Origin: Pedobacter ginsenosidimutans
Lineage (GTDB): Bacteria > Bacteroidota > Bacteroidia > Sphingobacteriales > Sphingobacteriaceae
Direction of reading: 5' to 3'
NCBI RefSeq assembly: GCF_001442625.1
Contig: NZ_LMZQ01000009.1
Location: 62,001-126,000 of the forward strand
Length of the DNA stretch: 64,000 nt
Program-made: the position numbers and the translations under genes
Shown here: positions 16,815 through 26,821 of the stretch, piece after piece
How the letters are laid out: each line of letters opens with the position of its first letter
Numbering within the stretch: position 1 is the first letter of the stretch
The notes under the pieces: model-generated
The model's database searches: none
What the model saw: the letters and a program-made list of their open reading frames with translations, nothing else
Told to the model about the DNA's origin: nothing

Positions 16815-19187
16815 ATGTTTAGATTAAACTTAAAAATTGCACTGCGTAACCTTTGGCGAAATAAGGTAAGCTCGTTTATTAACGTAATTGGGCTAGCCAT
16901 TGGCTTGGCTGCCTGTTTAATGCTGCTCTTGTATGTTACCTATGAATGGAACTTTGATAAGCAGGCCAAAGAATCGGCTAACGTTTTCACCACTATGACC
17001 AATATTCCGGGCGATAACGGTAAAATTTCCGGAACATTTGAAGGCTCAACCACTGCTTTCGGTCCGGCAATTAAACAAAGTTTGCCCGAACTTAGGTACA
17101 TGGCAAGGATGGACTATGGAGGCAAAAATTTAATAGCTAACGGACAAAATGCATTTAAACGTCAATCTAAATTCGCAGAGCCTGATATCTTAAAAATGTA
17201 CGATTATGAATTTATTTATGGTAACGCCAGTACAGCTTTAAGTAATCCGAATTCTGTTATTTTAACGGAATCTACTGCTAAAGTATTGTTCGGAACAGCT
17301 GATGTGCTGAATAAAAGTGTACGGTTTAAAGATCGTTTAGATTTGAATATAACTGGCGTAATTAAAGATCAACCTGATAATAGCTCCAATAAATTTGATT
17401 ATTTAATGCCTTGGTCTTTATACGAAACGATTGATCGGAGCGCCAAGGATTTAAACTGGAGCAATTATAGTTTTATAACGCTGGTGATGTTAAAAAATGG
17501 AGCAAATTTAGATTTGCTTAACCAGAAAATCAATCAGATAGAGAAAGAGAATAATACAAATAATCAGCAATCGCAGGTATTGTTCCCATTGGCTAAGCTA
17601 CATTTATATGGCAAGTTCGAAGATGGCAAAAGTATCGGTGGCGCAATAGAACAGATTTATTTATTCGTTGGCTTAGCTTTTGGAATTCTTTTAATTGCCT
17701 GCATTAATTTTATGAACATGGCTACAGCCAAATCAGAAAAACGTGCAAAAGAGGTTGGTATCAAGAAAACTATTGGTGCTAATAGAGGCTCACTGATTGT
17801 ACAGTTTTTGACCGAATCGATGATGCTTACGTTTATAGCGGTGATTTTTTCGATTGCCATCCTCGAGATCTTTTTGCCAACCTTTAACAACCTGTTGAAT
17901 ATAAAATTGAATATCTCTTATTTCAACAGCACCAGTTGGATGGGTATTCTTGGGATTGTTTTAGCTACAGGATTAATCGCAGGCAGTTATCCTGCGTTTT
18001 ACCTTTCGTCTTTTAACCCGATACAAACCTTAAAACGAAAAATTAAATCCAGCGGTTTCTTTTCGGTTAGCTTAAGGCAAGTACTTGTAGTAGGACAATT
18101 CTGTTTCGCTATTATTCTTATCATTTCTACTTTGGTTATCTATAAGCAAATTCAGTACATTAAAAACAGGCCAGTAGGTTTTGATGTGAACGCTTTAGTA
18201 GAAATGCCGCAGGATGGCGAACTGAAAACAAAATATGAACTGCTGCGTACTGAGCTGATAAAATCTGGGGCGGTTACCTCAATGTTCCAATCTTCAGTTA
18301 GCTTATCACATCATGGTCGAAATTTTGCAGGTATTGAATGGGATGGAATGTTGAAAGCTACAAACAACCAGTTGTTTAACCAGGTAATTACGACCTACGA
18401 TTTTATTAAAACCAATGGTATTAAACTGACCAGTGGGAGAGACTTTTCAGAAAATTTCGCATCAGATACCAGCGCTGTGATGGTGAGCGCTTCGGCTGTT
18501 AAGGTTTTTGGCTATAAAAATCCGGTAGGTAAAACAATTACCATTTTTGGGGATAAATTTAATATCATAGGTGTTTTCGACGACTATGTCTGGGATTCTC
18601 CTTACAAATCGAACAATCCAATGGTGGTATTCTTCGATAAGAACCAAACGGGAAACATCACCATGCGTTTGAATGAAAATAACAGCCTTCAAAGTAATAT
18701 CGAAAATATCGGTAGGATCACAAAATCTATAAACCCTGCCTATCCGCTTGAAATCAATTTTCTAAATAACGTATACGCTGAAAAATACAATACCGAAAAA
18801 ACCTTGGGTATACTTTCAAACCTTTTCGGCGGACTGGCCATTTTTGTTTCCTGCCTGGGACTGTTCGGTTTGGTGGCCTATAGTGCTGAGCAAAGAACAA
18901 AAGAATTTGGCGTGCGCAAAGTGTTAGGTGCCTCATTATTTAACTTAATGCAGTTGCTGTCGTTCTCTTTTGTGAAAATGATTGTGGTTGCTATCGTAAT
19001 CGCTATTCCTTTGAGTTATTATTTAATGAATAAATGGCTGATGAAGTTCGAATTCCACACCGAAATATCATGGTGGATTATGCCCATTGCAGGTTTTGGA
19101 ACTTTGCTAATGGCATTGATTACCGTAAGTTTTCAGGCTTATAAAACGGCTAATGCTAATCCTGTTGATGCACTTAAATACGAATAA
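16815..19187 (+). CDS. MacB/FtsX-family ABC permease, paralog 3 of 6
   Basis: This 790-residue permease has the first helix in VIGLAIGLAACLMLLLYV and coupling segments RAKEVGIKKTIGANRG and RTKEFGVRKVLGAS. The second segment has the EFGVRKVLGAS form seen in other MacB-like families, and the protein is less similar to paralogs 1 and 2 than those are to each other. It ends in VDALKYE. The spacing to both neighbours is about 78 nt of word-repeat DNA, so it is probably part of one long transcript. Confidence 0.93.
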   Translation: MFRLNLKIALRNLWRNKVSSFINVIGLAIGLAACLMLLLYVTYEWNFDKQAKESANVFTTMTNIPGDNGKISGTFEGSTTAFGPAIKQSLPELRYMARMDYGGKNLIANGQNAFKRQSKFAEPDILKMYDYEFIYGNASTALSNPNSVILTESTAKVLFGTADVLNKSVRFKDRLDLNITGVIKDQPDNSSNKFDYLMPWSLYETIDRSAKDLNWSNYSFITLVMLKNGANLDLLNQKINQIEKENNTNNQQSQVLFPLAKLHLYGKFEDGKSIGGAIEQIYLFVGLAFGILLIACINFMNMATAKSEKRAKEVGIKKTIGANRGSLIVQFLTESMMLTFIAVIFSIAILEIFLPTFNNLLNIKLNISYFNSTSWMGILGIVLATGLIAGSYPAFYLSSFNPIQTLKRKIKSSGFFSVSLRQVLVVGQFCFAIILIISTLVIYKQIQYIKNRPVGFDVNALVEMPQDGELKTKYELLRTELIKSGAVTSMFQSSVSLSHHGRNFAGIEWDGMLKATNNQLFNQVITTYDFIKTNGIKLTSGRDFSENFASDTSAVMVSASAVKVFGYKNPVGKTITIFGDKFNIIGVFDDYVWDSPYKSNNPMVVFFDKNQTGNITMRLNENNSLQSNIENIGRITKSINPAYPLEINFLNNVYAEKYNTEKTLGILSNLFGGLAIFVSCLGLFGLVAYSAEQRTKEFGVRKVLGASLFNLMQLLSFSFVKMIVVAIVIAIPLSYYLMNKWLMKFEFHTEISWWIMPIAGFGTLLMALITVSFQAYKTANANPVDALKYE

Positions 19188-19265
19188 GGTGAAAGGTTAG
19201 AAGGTTGAGGGCGTAAGGTTAAAGCGCCCAGACCTAAAACCCTACACCCCTAAACCATAAATCTC
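19188..19265. repeat. AAGGTT/AACCCT hairpin spacer
   Basis: GGTGAAAGGTTAGAAGG and GGGCGTAAGGTTAAAGCGCC are answered by CCTAAAACCCTACACC and CCTAAACC before the ATG. Confidence 0.65.
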
Positions 19266-21647
19266 ATGTTCAGATTAAACTTTAAAATAGCACTACGTAA
19301 CCTTTGGAAGAACAAGGGATTTACATTGATCAATGTAGGCGGCTTAGCTATCGGAATGGCCTGTTGTTTAATGTTACTTTTGTACGTTAACTACGAATGG
19401 AGTTTCGATAAGCAATATAAAAATGCCGATAAGGTATATTTTGCTGCATTAAATTTAAAATTTAATGGCAAACTGGCTACCACAATGGCCGTTCCGAATA
19501 AACTGGCCAAAGCTGGGGTTTCAGAATTACCCGGTATTAAAAGTGCGGCCCGTATTTCGATGAACAATGGCCAGAAATTATATAGCCATAACCGGAATAA
19601 TTTTAAATTAATAGGATTTAATGTAGATCCCGATTTTATAAAAATCCTTGAACAGAAATTTATCTACGGCGATCCGGGTACTGCTTTATCCGAGCCTAAT
19701 AATGTATTGATAAGCGAATCTACAGCAAAGAAATTATTTGGCGATCAGAACCCAATCGGACAAAGTATTAAATACGACAACAGGGTAAGCTTAAAAGTTA
19801 GTGCTGTAATACAAGATTTACCAAAAAATCAAAGCATGCAGTTTGATGTTTTACAGCCATGGGCTTTTTTCGAACAAGAAAATCCTTCCGAAAAAGAAAA
19901 TGGATGGGGATCAATTACCTGTTTAACCTTATTTCAACTTAAAGATAATGCTTCTTTAGATGCGATAAACGCAGCACTAAAACACTTCATCGTAAACAAA
20001 GAACCCGATTTAAAAGAAATGACCTACGAACCTTTTCTTTTTCCTTTAAGCAAATTTCACTTATATGATGATTTTGACAATGGGAAATCGGTGGGGGGTA
20101 AAATTGATCAGTTAAGATTATTTGTTTTCCTGGCCATCTGTGTATTATTTATCGCCTGCATCAATTACATGAATCTTTCAACCGCTAAGTCGGAGAAACG
20201 TGCCCGTGAGGTAGGGGTTAGAAAGGCTTTAGGTTCTACCCGAAATACAATAATGGGACAGTTTATGGTAGAGTCAATGCTGTTGTCTTTTTTAGCCATG
20301 TTAATTGCCTTTACACTGCTCGAAGTCTCATTGCCTTACTTTAACAACCTGCTCGATATCTCGATCAAAATTAATTACAATGCTTATCAGTTTTGGGGCA
20401 TATTACTTGCTATGGTACTGGTAACTGGTTTGCTTGCCGGCAGTTATCCTGCATTTTACCTTTCATCATTTATACCCGTAAAGGTATTAAAAGGCTTTAA
20501 AGGTTCCACGGGCTCATTATCTATCCGCAAAACACTGGTAGTAGTGCAGTTTAGCCTTTCTATCTGCATGATTATTTCGGCAATTGTAATTTACAGCCAA
20601 ATTCAGCACCTTAAAAATAAGCCCTTAGGCTTTGATCAAACTGCGCTGGCACAGATCGATTTAGAAGGAGAGTGGACAAAGCCGCAGAAATTGCAGACTT
20701 TTAAAAATGAATTGGAGCGGGAAGGTGCTACAATTGCTACAACAGAGTATGCTAGCTCATTTACAGATGGTGGTTCAATTACTAGCGACATTCAATGGCC
20801 AGGCAAGCCCAAAAATGATGTCTCGATTATTAATTATAGAAGTACAGGTTTCGATTTTGCCAAAACAACTGGTGTAAAGATTCTTGCAGGGAGAGATTTT
20901 GATCCTAAATTTTCGGCTGATACATCTACATCTCTGCTACTCAATCAAACTGCTGTTAAAATAATGGGACTAAAAAATCCTGTGGGTACTGTTATCCATT
21001 GGGGCGATAACCCGCCACTTAAAGTGGTGGGCGTAGTGCAAGATTATTCTAACGAATCGCTTGCTTCTAAAATACAGCCAACAGTTTATTATTACAATGT
21101 TAAAACGAGTCGGGTTTTGCTGCTTAAACTTAATCCCAAGCAGTCACTTTCTAATTCAATCGAAGCGATAAAATCGATAAGTCAACGTTTAAATCCTGCT
21201 TATCCGGTTGAAGTGAAACTGGTTAGTCAGGGCATGGCCGAAAAACTCCGGAGTGAAAGGTTACTTGGCGTCCTTTCGAACATTTTTGGAGGATTTGCCA
21301 TTTTTATTTCCTGCTTAGGTTTATTGGGTTTAGCATTATATACCGCCGAACAGCGCAGTAAAGAAATCAGTATCCGTAAAGTACTAGGCGCCAATCTTTC
21401 AGATATCCTGGTTCTTTTGAACAAAGATTTTATGAAACTGGTAATCATATCCAATGTGATCGCTATTCCGGTAGCCTATATTCTTGTTGCCAAATGGCTT
21501 GAGAAATATGATTATAAGATTACCATTAATCCATGGCCTTTTTTGCTTGCCCTTTTAACCTCGGTAATTATTGCCATTTTAACAGTAAGCCTGCAAACCT
21601 TTAAAGTGGCCAAAGCAAACGCTGTTGATGCACTTAAATATGAATAA
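19266..21647 (+). CDS. MacB/FtsX-family ABC permease, paralog 4 of 6
   Basis: This 793-residue permease has the first helix in VGGLAIGMACCLMLLLYV and coupling segments RAREVGVRKALGSTRN and RSKEISIRKVLGAN. The two periplasmic domains fill about residues 45-280 and 450-660. It groups by eye with paralogs 1 and 2 (shared GGFAIFISCLGLLGLAL before the second coupling segment). It ends in VDALKYE. Confidence 0.93.
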   Translation: MFRLNFKIALRNLWKNKGFTLINVGGLAIGMACCLMLLLYVNYEWSFDKQYKNADKVYFAALNLKFNGKLATTMAVPNKLAKAGVSELPGIKSAARISMNNGQKLYSHNRNNFKLIGFNVDPDFIKILEQKFIYGDPGTALSEPNNVLISESTAKKLFGDQNPIGQSIKYDNRVSLKVSAVIQDLPKNQSMQFDVLQPWAFFEQENPSEKENGWGSITCLTLFQLKDNASLDAINAALKHFIVNKEPDLKEMTYEPFLFPLSKFHLYDDFDNGKSVGGKIDQLRLFVFLAICVLFIACINYMNLSTAKSEKRAREVGVRKALGSTRNTIMGQFMVESMLLSFLAMLIAFTLLEVSLPYFNNLLDISIKINYNAYQFWGILLAMVLVTGLLAGSYPAFYLSSFIPVKVLKGFKGSTGSLSIRKTLVVVQFSLSICMIISAIVIYSQIQHLKNKPLGFDQTALAQIDLEGEWTKPQKLQTFKNELEREGATIATTEYASSFTDGGSITSDIQWPGKPKNDVSIINYRSTGFDFAKTTGVKILAGRDFDPKFSADTSTSLLLNQTAVKIMGLKNPVGTVIHWGDNPPLKVVGVVQDYSNESLASKIQPTVYYYNVKTSRVLLLKLNPKQSLSNSIEAIKSISQRLNPAYPVEVKLVSQGMAEKLRSERLLGVLSNIFGGFAIFISCLGLLGLALYTAEQRSKEISIRKVLGANLSDILVLLNKDFMKLVIISNVIAIPVAYILVAKWLEKYDYKITINPWPFLLALLTSVIIAILTVSLQTFKVAKANAVDALKYE

Positions 21648-21734
21648 GGGCGGGAAGCTAGAAGGTAATAAGGCTGAAGGTTTAAACACCTGGCCCATCA
21701 ACCTTCCAACCTTTCAACCTTCAACCTTAAAGCT
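21648..21734. repeat. GAAGGT/ACCTTC hairpin spacer
   Basis: AGCTAGAAGGTAATAAGGCTGAAGG after the stop is answered by CAACCTTCCAACCTTTC and AACCTTCAACC before the ATG, enough to form a long imperfect hairpin. Confidence 0.7.
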
Positions 21735-24110
21735 ATGTTCAGATTAAACTTAAAAATTGCACTACGAAACCTTTGGAGAAACAAGGTAATTACCTCCATA
21801 AATATTGGTGGCTTAGCTATTGCCTTGGCTGCTTTTATTTTGGTAACCATGTATTTTACCTATGAAACAGGTTTTGACAAGGAAAATCCAAACTACAACG
21901 AAATTTACATAGTAGGGAGGCAATTGCCCGATTTTAAGACCAATTATACTCCACCACCATTGGGTAAAGCTATTAAAGCAGAAATGCCAGAAGTAGTTGC
22001 AGTTGGTACCATGAAAATGAGCTTTTTTGAATTTCCGGTTAGCAGCGATCACGGCGTTGTTTTTTTAAGTAAATGCCTCTATCTCGATTATGCTGCAGCA
22101 AAAATGTTCAACATTAAACCCACTGTCGGTTTAACTAAGCCTGAAAGTACAACCGAAAATCTGTTTTACCTCAGTAACGAAAATTATAAAACGCTTTTCC
22201 CACATAATAAAAACGGCCAGCCTGAAATGATCTGGCTTGGGAGTAAATCTGCTAATATGACAGGTAAGTTGAGCGGGAGTATTTTTGCCGATCCCCATTC
22301 TAATATTACTTTCGATGCCATTTCATTGATGAAAGAAGTTGGGATAGGCGAAAACTATGGATACAACAACTACAGCACATATATCCAGGTAAAACCAGGC
22401 ACAGATATCCAGGAACTTGAAGCTAAAATTAATACGCTTTATAAAAAGGAAATGCTAAAAAATGGAGAAGACCCTAATAATGAAACTTTTAAAGCAACAA
22501 AAGCCTTTCTCGATCCTTTAAAAAACCAACACCTTAAACCAAAGGCTGGTACCGATGCCAATTATAAAGTACTCATAGCTTTGTCTGTTTTAGGGATCTT
22601 GATCCTGGTCATCGCTTGTATCAACTTTACCAATCTAAGTATAGCACAGGCTACCAAACGGGCAAAAGAAGTAGGTGTTAAAAAAGTAATGGGTGCTTAC
22701 CGCTTTCAGCTTGCCTTTCAATTTTTAACCGAAATTTTAATACAGTGTTTAGCAGCGACGATATTAGGACTGATTATGGCCGAAATCATCTTGCCAAAAT
22801 TTAATAACCTGTTCGTGGTCAATTTATCCATTTGGGTAGCCAATAGTGCCTTATTCTGGCAATTGCCACTTATATTAATTTTTATTACGCTGATAGCTGG
22901 TATCTATCCTGCCATGGTACTATCTGGATTTAAGCCTGCCCTTGTTTTAAAAGGCAATTTTCAAACCAGTAAACAGAGCTATTGGTTGCGTAACAGTTTA
23001 TTAGTGGTTCAGTTTAGCGTAGCGGTAGTTTTTATTATAGGTCTGCTCATCATCAATTCTCAACTAAAATACATGCGTACCCAGGATATTGGTTTCAAAC
23101 CCGAACAAGTGGTGTACATTAAAAACCTCGCATATTTCGTTTCGCCAAGCAAATTCGATCCTATAAGGGATAAAATGGTCAAGATTCCAGGGGTGAAGTC
23201 GGTTACCGTTACCAATGCCTTGCCAGATGGTTCTGATAGCGGGAAAAATAAATATACTGTTGATGGAAAAGAACAGAGTTTAAGTTTTACAGATGTAGAT
23301 TTTGATTATTTCGAAACATTAGATATTAAGATTAAAGAAGGCAGAACATTTTCCAGAGAATTTAAAACCGATACGGCAAATTCTGCTATACTTAATGAAG
23401 CTGCAGTAGCAAAGTATGGATTAACCAGCCCTATAGGTAAAACTATAAAAGGCTGCCAGAATAAAGAATATAAGATTGTAGGCGTGATAAAAGATTTTAA
23501 AGCACTTGGATTTGAGAAAGCAGTACAGCCTACCATTTACGCAATAAATGATCCCTGCGGAAATCCTAAAACAGAAATTATGCTAAAAATAGAAGAAAGC
23601 AAGATGTCTGAAGTGCTCAGTACCTTAAAATCGCAATGGCCAGAAATTAACAAGTTGGATGGAGATAATTTCCGTTACCAATTTCTGGATGAAATGTATG
23701 GTAAACTCTTTAAAAAACAAGAACAATTACAGTCTGTATTTTTTGCTGCTGCAATCCTCACCATTTTTATTGCAATACTGGGTTTATTTGCCTTTGCAAA
23801 ATACATTACCACTGGTAGAATGAAGGAAATTGCAGTTAGGAAAATTCTTGGTGCAAGTCATTTACAGATTTTCAAACTTATTAATAGTTCATTCTTTGTT
23901 ATGGTGCTTATAGCCAATATTATTTCCTGGCCATTGGCGTATATATTAACCAAAAAGTGGCTCGAAACCTTTGCATATCGAATCGATCTGCCACTTTTTC
24001 CTTTTTTAATCAGTGCAGTCCTAACCATTTTGTTAACTATTGTAACTGTAAGTATCCAGGCCAACAGTGCTGTAAAAGCAAATCCTGTTGATGCACTTAA
24101 ATATGAATAA
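21735..24110 (+). CDS. MacB/FtsX-family ABC permease, paralog 5 of 6 (diverged)
   Basis: This 791-residue permease keeps the eight-helix plan but is clearly more diverged. The first helix reads IGGLAIALAAFILVTMYF, the coupling segments are RAKEVGVKKVMGAYR and RMKEIAVRKILGAS, and the first periplasmic domain differs from those of paralogs 1-4. It may handle a different substrate or act as a partner subunit (inference). Its gene start is almost identical at the DNA level to paralog 4 and it ends in VDALKYE. A 223-nt gap with regulatory sites separates it from paralog 6. Confidence 0.92.
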   Translation: MFRLNLKIALRNLWRNKVITSINIGGLAIALAAFILVTMYFTYETGFDKENPNYNEIYIVGRQLPDFKTNYTPPPLGKAIKAEMPEVVAVGTMKMSFFEFPVSSDHGVVFLSKCLYLDYAAAKMFNIKPTVGLTKPESTTENLFYLSNENYKTLFPHNKNGQPEMIWLGSKSANMTGKLSGSIFADPHSNITFDAISLMKEVGIGENYGYNNYSTYIQVKPGTDIQELEAKINTLYKKEMLKNGEDPNNETFKATKAFLDPLKNQHLKPKAGTDANYKVLIALSVLGILILVIACINFTNLSIAQATKRAKEVGVKKVMGAYRFQLAFQFLTEILIQCLAATILGLIMAEIILPKFNNLFVVNLSIWVANSALFWQLPLILIFITLIAGIYPAMVLSGFKPALVLKGNFQTSKQSYWLRNSLLVVQFSVAVVFIIGLLIINSQLKYMRTQDIGFKPEQVVYIKNLAYFVSPSKFDPIRDKMVKIPGVKSVTVTNALPDGSDSGKNKYTVDGKEQSLSFTDVDFDYFETLDIKIKEGRTFSREFKTDTANSAILNEAAVAKYGLTSPIGKTIKGCQNKEYKIVGVIKDFKALGFEKAVQPTIYAINDPCGNPKTEIMLKIEESKMSEVLSTLKSQWPEINKLDGDNFRYQFLDEMYGKLFKKQEQLQSVFFAAAILTIFIAILGLFAFAKYITTGRMKEIAVRKILGASHLQIFKLINSSFFVMVLIANIISWPLAYILTKKWLETFAYRIDLPLFPFLISAVLTILLTIVTVSIQANSAVKANPVDALKYE

Positions 24111-24180
24111 GACCTGCGCTTGGGCGTTTGGCGATCAGTGCGAATTTATCGCCTAACCCCAAACGCTTAGCGCTATTCTC
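24111..24180. repeat. GCGTTTGGCG word-repeat hairpin
   Basis: GACCTGCGCTTGGGCGTTTGGCG after the stop is partly complementary to CCCCAAACGCTTAGCGC (about 24156-24172). The same word type (AACGCTAAGCGC) occurs near 31386, 31785-31835 and 33822-33843. Confidence 0.6.
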
Positions 24181-24217
24181 CGTTCAGTACCGTACAGGTA
24201 CTGTTCATAAACGGACA
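24181..24217 (+). promoter_or_regulatory. Tandem operators for the sigma-54 response regulator
   Basis: Dyads CGTTCAGTACCGTACA (24181-24196) and TGTTCATAAACGGACA (24202-24217) start 21 bp apart. The second matches the reverse complement of the operator at 9499-9514 at 14 of 16 positions. The first operator starts 100 bp before the -24 GG, against 101 bp at the membrane fusion promoter. Confidence 0.75.
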
Positions 24218-24278
24218 TTTTTTCTTTTCGTTTGTTTTTATATTATTGATTTTGAGTTGTTTATGATTTGTTTTGCTC

Positions 24279-24294
24279 TTGGTATAAAATTGGC
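24279..24294 (+). promoter_or_regulatory. Sigma-54 -24/-12 promoter for paralog 6
   Basis: TTGGTATAAAATTGGC has GG at 24281-24282 and GC at 24293-24294, the canonical 12-nt register. The predicted start is near 24306, 28 nt before the ATG at 24334. Confidence 0.75.
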
Positions 24295-24333
24295 ATAAAC
24301 ATTTGCAGATTTCATTGTACTAATTAATTTGAT

Positions 24334-26733
24334 ATGTTTAAATTAAATTTGAAAATCGCCTGGCGAAACCTTTGGAAAAATAAAGGTTATACTTTTATCA
24401 ATATTTTGGGGCTTTCTATCGGAATGGCAAGCTGCATTCTCATTTTTATTTTTATCCGCTACCAGCTAAGTTTTGATGAAAACTTTAAAAACGAAAGCCG
24501 TATATACCGTGTAATAAGCGGTTGGACAACACCTGATAATTTTTTCGAATCTGCAGGTACACCACGACCTCTTCCGGCAGCTATGCGAAATGACTTTAAA
24601 CAGCAATTTGATAAAGTTGCAGCTATTCAGGCCAGTGGTGGAATCATTAAAGTAAAAGACGAATCCGGAAAAGAAAGGATTAAAACCTCCGAAAGTGTAC
24701 ATTATGCAGAGCCGGATTTTTTTGAGATCTTAAGCTTTAAATGGCTTGATGGAAATCCACGCCAATCACTAAGTCAGCCTAATACTGTTGTATTATCAGA
24801 TGAGATGGCCGATAAACTTTTCGGAGATTGGCACAGAGCAGTTGGAAAGAGCATTAACTTTCAGAACAAAGTAGATCTTAAAGTTACCGGTATTATAGAA
24901 AAAACACCAGATAACAGCTCTTTCCCACTTAAAGTAATCATCTCTTATAAAACTTATCTAAACCAGGCAAGGCCAGAGTCGACTAACTGGGGCACAGTTT
25001 CTTCTACTTCTGAATGTTATGTATTACTAAAAGAGGGGGCTTCTATTGAGGATGCAAGTAAAAGTCTCCCTCAGTTTATTACTAAATACTATAAAAGAGA
25101 TAATGTTTCGAAAGAAAGTCATCGGTTTCAACAGCTAAGAGATATTCACTATAATGCAGATCTGGGCAATTTTGCGAACAAAGTAATGCCGAAAAAAGAA
25201 CTTTATGGGTTGGCCATAATTGGTGCTTTTTTATTGCTGACCGCATGTATCAACTTTATCAACCTCGCTACTGCACAGGCCGTAAGCAGGGGAAAAGAAG
25301 TTGGTGTACGTAAAGTAATGGGTAGTTTGCGCAGGCAATTAATTGTACAGTTTTTAACAGAAACTTTAACGATAACGGTTATTTCCTTACTGGTAGGTTG
25401 CGTTTTAACAGAAGTAGCCTTGCCGGGCATGCAAAGCTTATTTAAAGATCATATTTCATTTAGCATTATCGAGCACCCCATCATATTTGTATTTATGGTT
25501 GTTTTGGTATTGCTGGTTAGTTTTTTGGCTGGTTTTTATCCAGCAATGGTCATGTCTGGTTATAGCCCCGCATTAGCTATTAAAAACAAAATTACCGCGA
25601 ATACCGCGGGTTTAAGTTTGAGGAAGATTCTTGTTGTAGTTCAATTTGCAATCACTATTATTTTGATTATAGGCACTTTGGTTATACTAAGGCAAATGAG
25701 TTACATGCGAGAGAAACCCCTTGGTTTTATTCCTACGGCTGTAGCCCTGGTTGATGTTCCTTCTGATAGCATGGCATTTACCCGATATCATACGTTGCAG
25801 GATCGGATCAATAAAATACCAGGTGTATTATCAACCAGCTATTGCGATGCAGCACCTTCTTCTGATTTTAATAACCAAAGTAATTTCAATTACAATGGAA
25901 CAGTAAAATCAACTTTTCAGGCCAACACCAAAACAGGAGATGAAAACTATTTTAAAACATTTGGTTTAGAAATTATAGCTGGTAAAGGCTTATCTAAGAG
26001 TGATACACTCAAAGATATTGTGGTAAACGAAACCATGCTAAAAAAGCTCAATGTAGTTAACTATAACGATGCGATTGGGAAATCCATCAGGATCAATGGC
26101 AAAACAGGCAATATTATCGGTGTAGTTAAAGATTTTAACAATATGAGTTTGCACGAGCCTATTTCTCCGATTGTGATTAACAGCGACAAAGAATCGTACA
26201 CCACTATAGCTGTAAAGCTTGATAGTAAAAGTATTTTACCTGCTATGCGGGCTATTGAAAAAACATGGAACACAGTACTGCCCGAATATGTTTATGAATC
26301 TACTTTTATGGATGATAAAATCAGTGAATATTATCAAACCGAAAAAATAATGGGGACCCTTTTTAAGGTGTTTGCCGGGGTGATCATTTTTATTTCGTTT
26401 ATCGGTTTATTTGGACTGATCTCTTTCGTGGCTACACAGAGAACCCGCGAAGTTGCCATCAGAAAGGTTTTGGGTGCTTCTACATTAGAATTGGTTAAAA
26501 TGTTAAATGGTTCATTTCTATTGATGGTTTTTCTTGCCAATTTGGTAGCCTGGCCACTTGCTTATTTATTTGTTGCCAAATGGCTGGCCACTTTTACCTA
26601 CCGCATTGATTTGAATATCTGGCCTTTTGTATTTGCCATGATTATTTCTATGGTCATTACATTGATTACCGTAAGCATCCGCTCGTATAAAGCAGCAGTT
26701 GCCAATACCATTGATGCACTTAAATATGAATAA
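24334..26733 (+). CDS. MacB/FtsX-family ABC permease, paralog 6 of 6
   Basis: This 799-residue permease starts its own transcription unit, with operators and a sigma-54 promoter upstream. The first helix is ILGLSIGMASCILIFIFI; coupling segments are RGKEVGVRKVMGSLRR and RTREVAIRKVLGAS. It ends in IDALKYE. It is followed after a hairpin spacer by its own ATPase, so this pair can be expressed separately from paralogs 1-5 while responding to the same regulator. The substrate is unknown. Confidence 0.93.
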   Translation: MFKLNLKIAWRNLWKNKGYTFINILGLSIGMASCILIFIFIRYQLSFDENFKNESRIYRVISGWTTPDNFFESAGTPRPLPAAMRNDFKQQFDKVAAIQASGGIIKVKDESGKERIKTSESVHYAEPDFFEILSFKWLDGNPRQSLSQPNTVVLSDEMADKLFGDWHRAVGKSINFQNKVDLKVTGIIEKTPDNSSFPLKVIISYKTYLNQARPESTNWGTVSSTSECYVLLKEGASIEDASKSLPQFITKYYKRDNVSKESHRFQQLRDIHYNADLGNFANKVMPKKELYGLAIIGAFLLLTACINFINLATAQAVSRGKEVGVRKVMGSLRRQLIVQFLTETLTITVISLLVGCVLTEVALPGMQSLFKDHISFSIIEHPIIFVFMVVLVLLVSFLAGFYPAMVMSGYSPALAIKNKITANTAGLSLRKILVVVQFAITIILIIGTLVILRQMSYMREKPLGFIPTAVALVDVPSDSMAFTRYHTLQDRINKIPGVLSTSYCDAAPSSDFNNQSNFNYNGTVKSTFQANTKTGDENYFKTFGLEIIAGKGLSKSDTLKDIVVNETMLKKLNVVNYNDAIGKSIRINGKTGNIIGVVKDFNNMSLHEPISPIVINSDKESYTTIAVKLDSKSILPAMRAIEKTWNTVLPEYVYESTFMDDKISEYYQTEKIMGTLFKVFAGVIIFISFIGLFGLISFVATQRTREVAIRKVLGASTLELVKMLNGSFLLMVFLANLVAWPLAYLFVAKWLATFTYRIDLNIWPFVFAMIISMVITLITVSIRSYKAAVANTIDALKYE

Positions 26734-26821
26734 AGGTAGGAAGGCGAAAGGTTTTATGGCGGAAGGTTAATGTACCTAATCCATCAACCTTCCACCTTCT
26801 AACCATCAACCTTGAAAAAAT
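26734..26821. repeat. GAAGGT/ACCTTC hairpin spacer
   Basis: GGTAGGAAGGCGAAAGG and GGCGGAAGGTTAATG are answered by CATCAACCTTCCACC and AACCATCAACC before the second ATPase. Confidence 0.65.

Noticed and set aside
16738..26821. Repeated spacers of the permease cluster as a CRISPR array
   Set aside because: The repeats are short degenerate words, spacers are whole 2.4-kb genes, and no cas gene is present.
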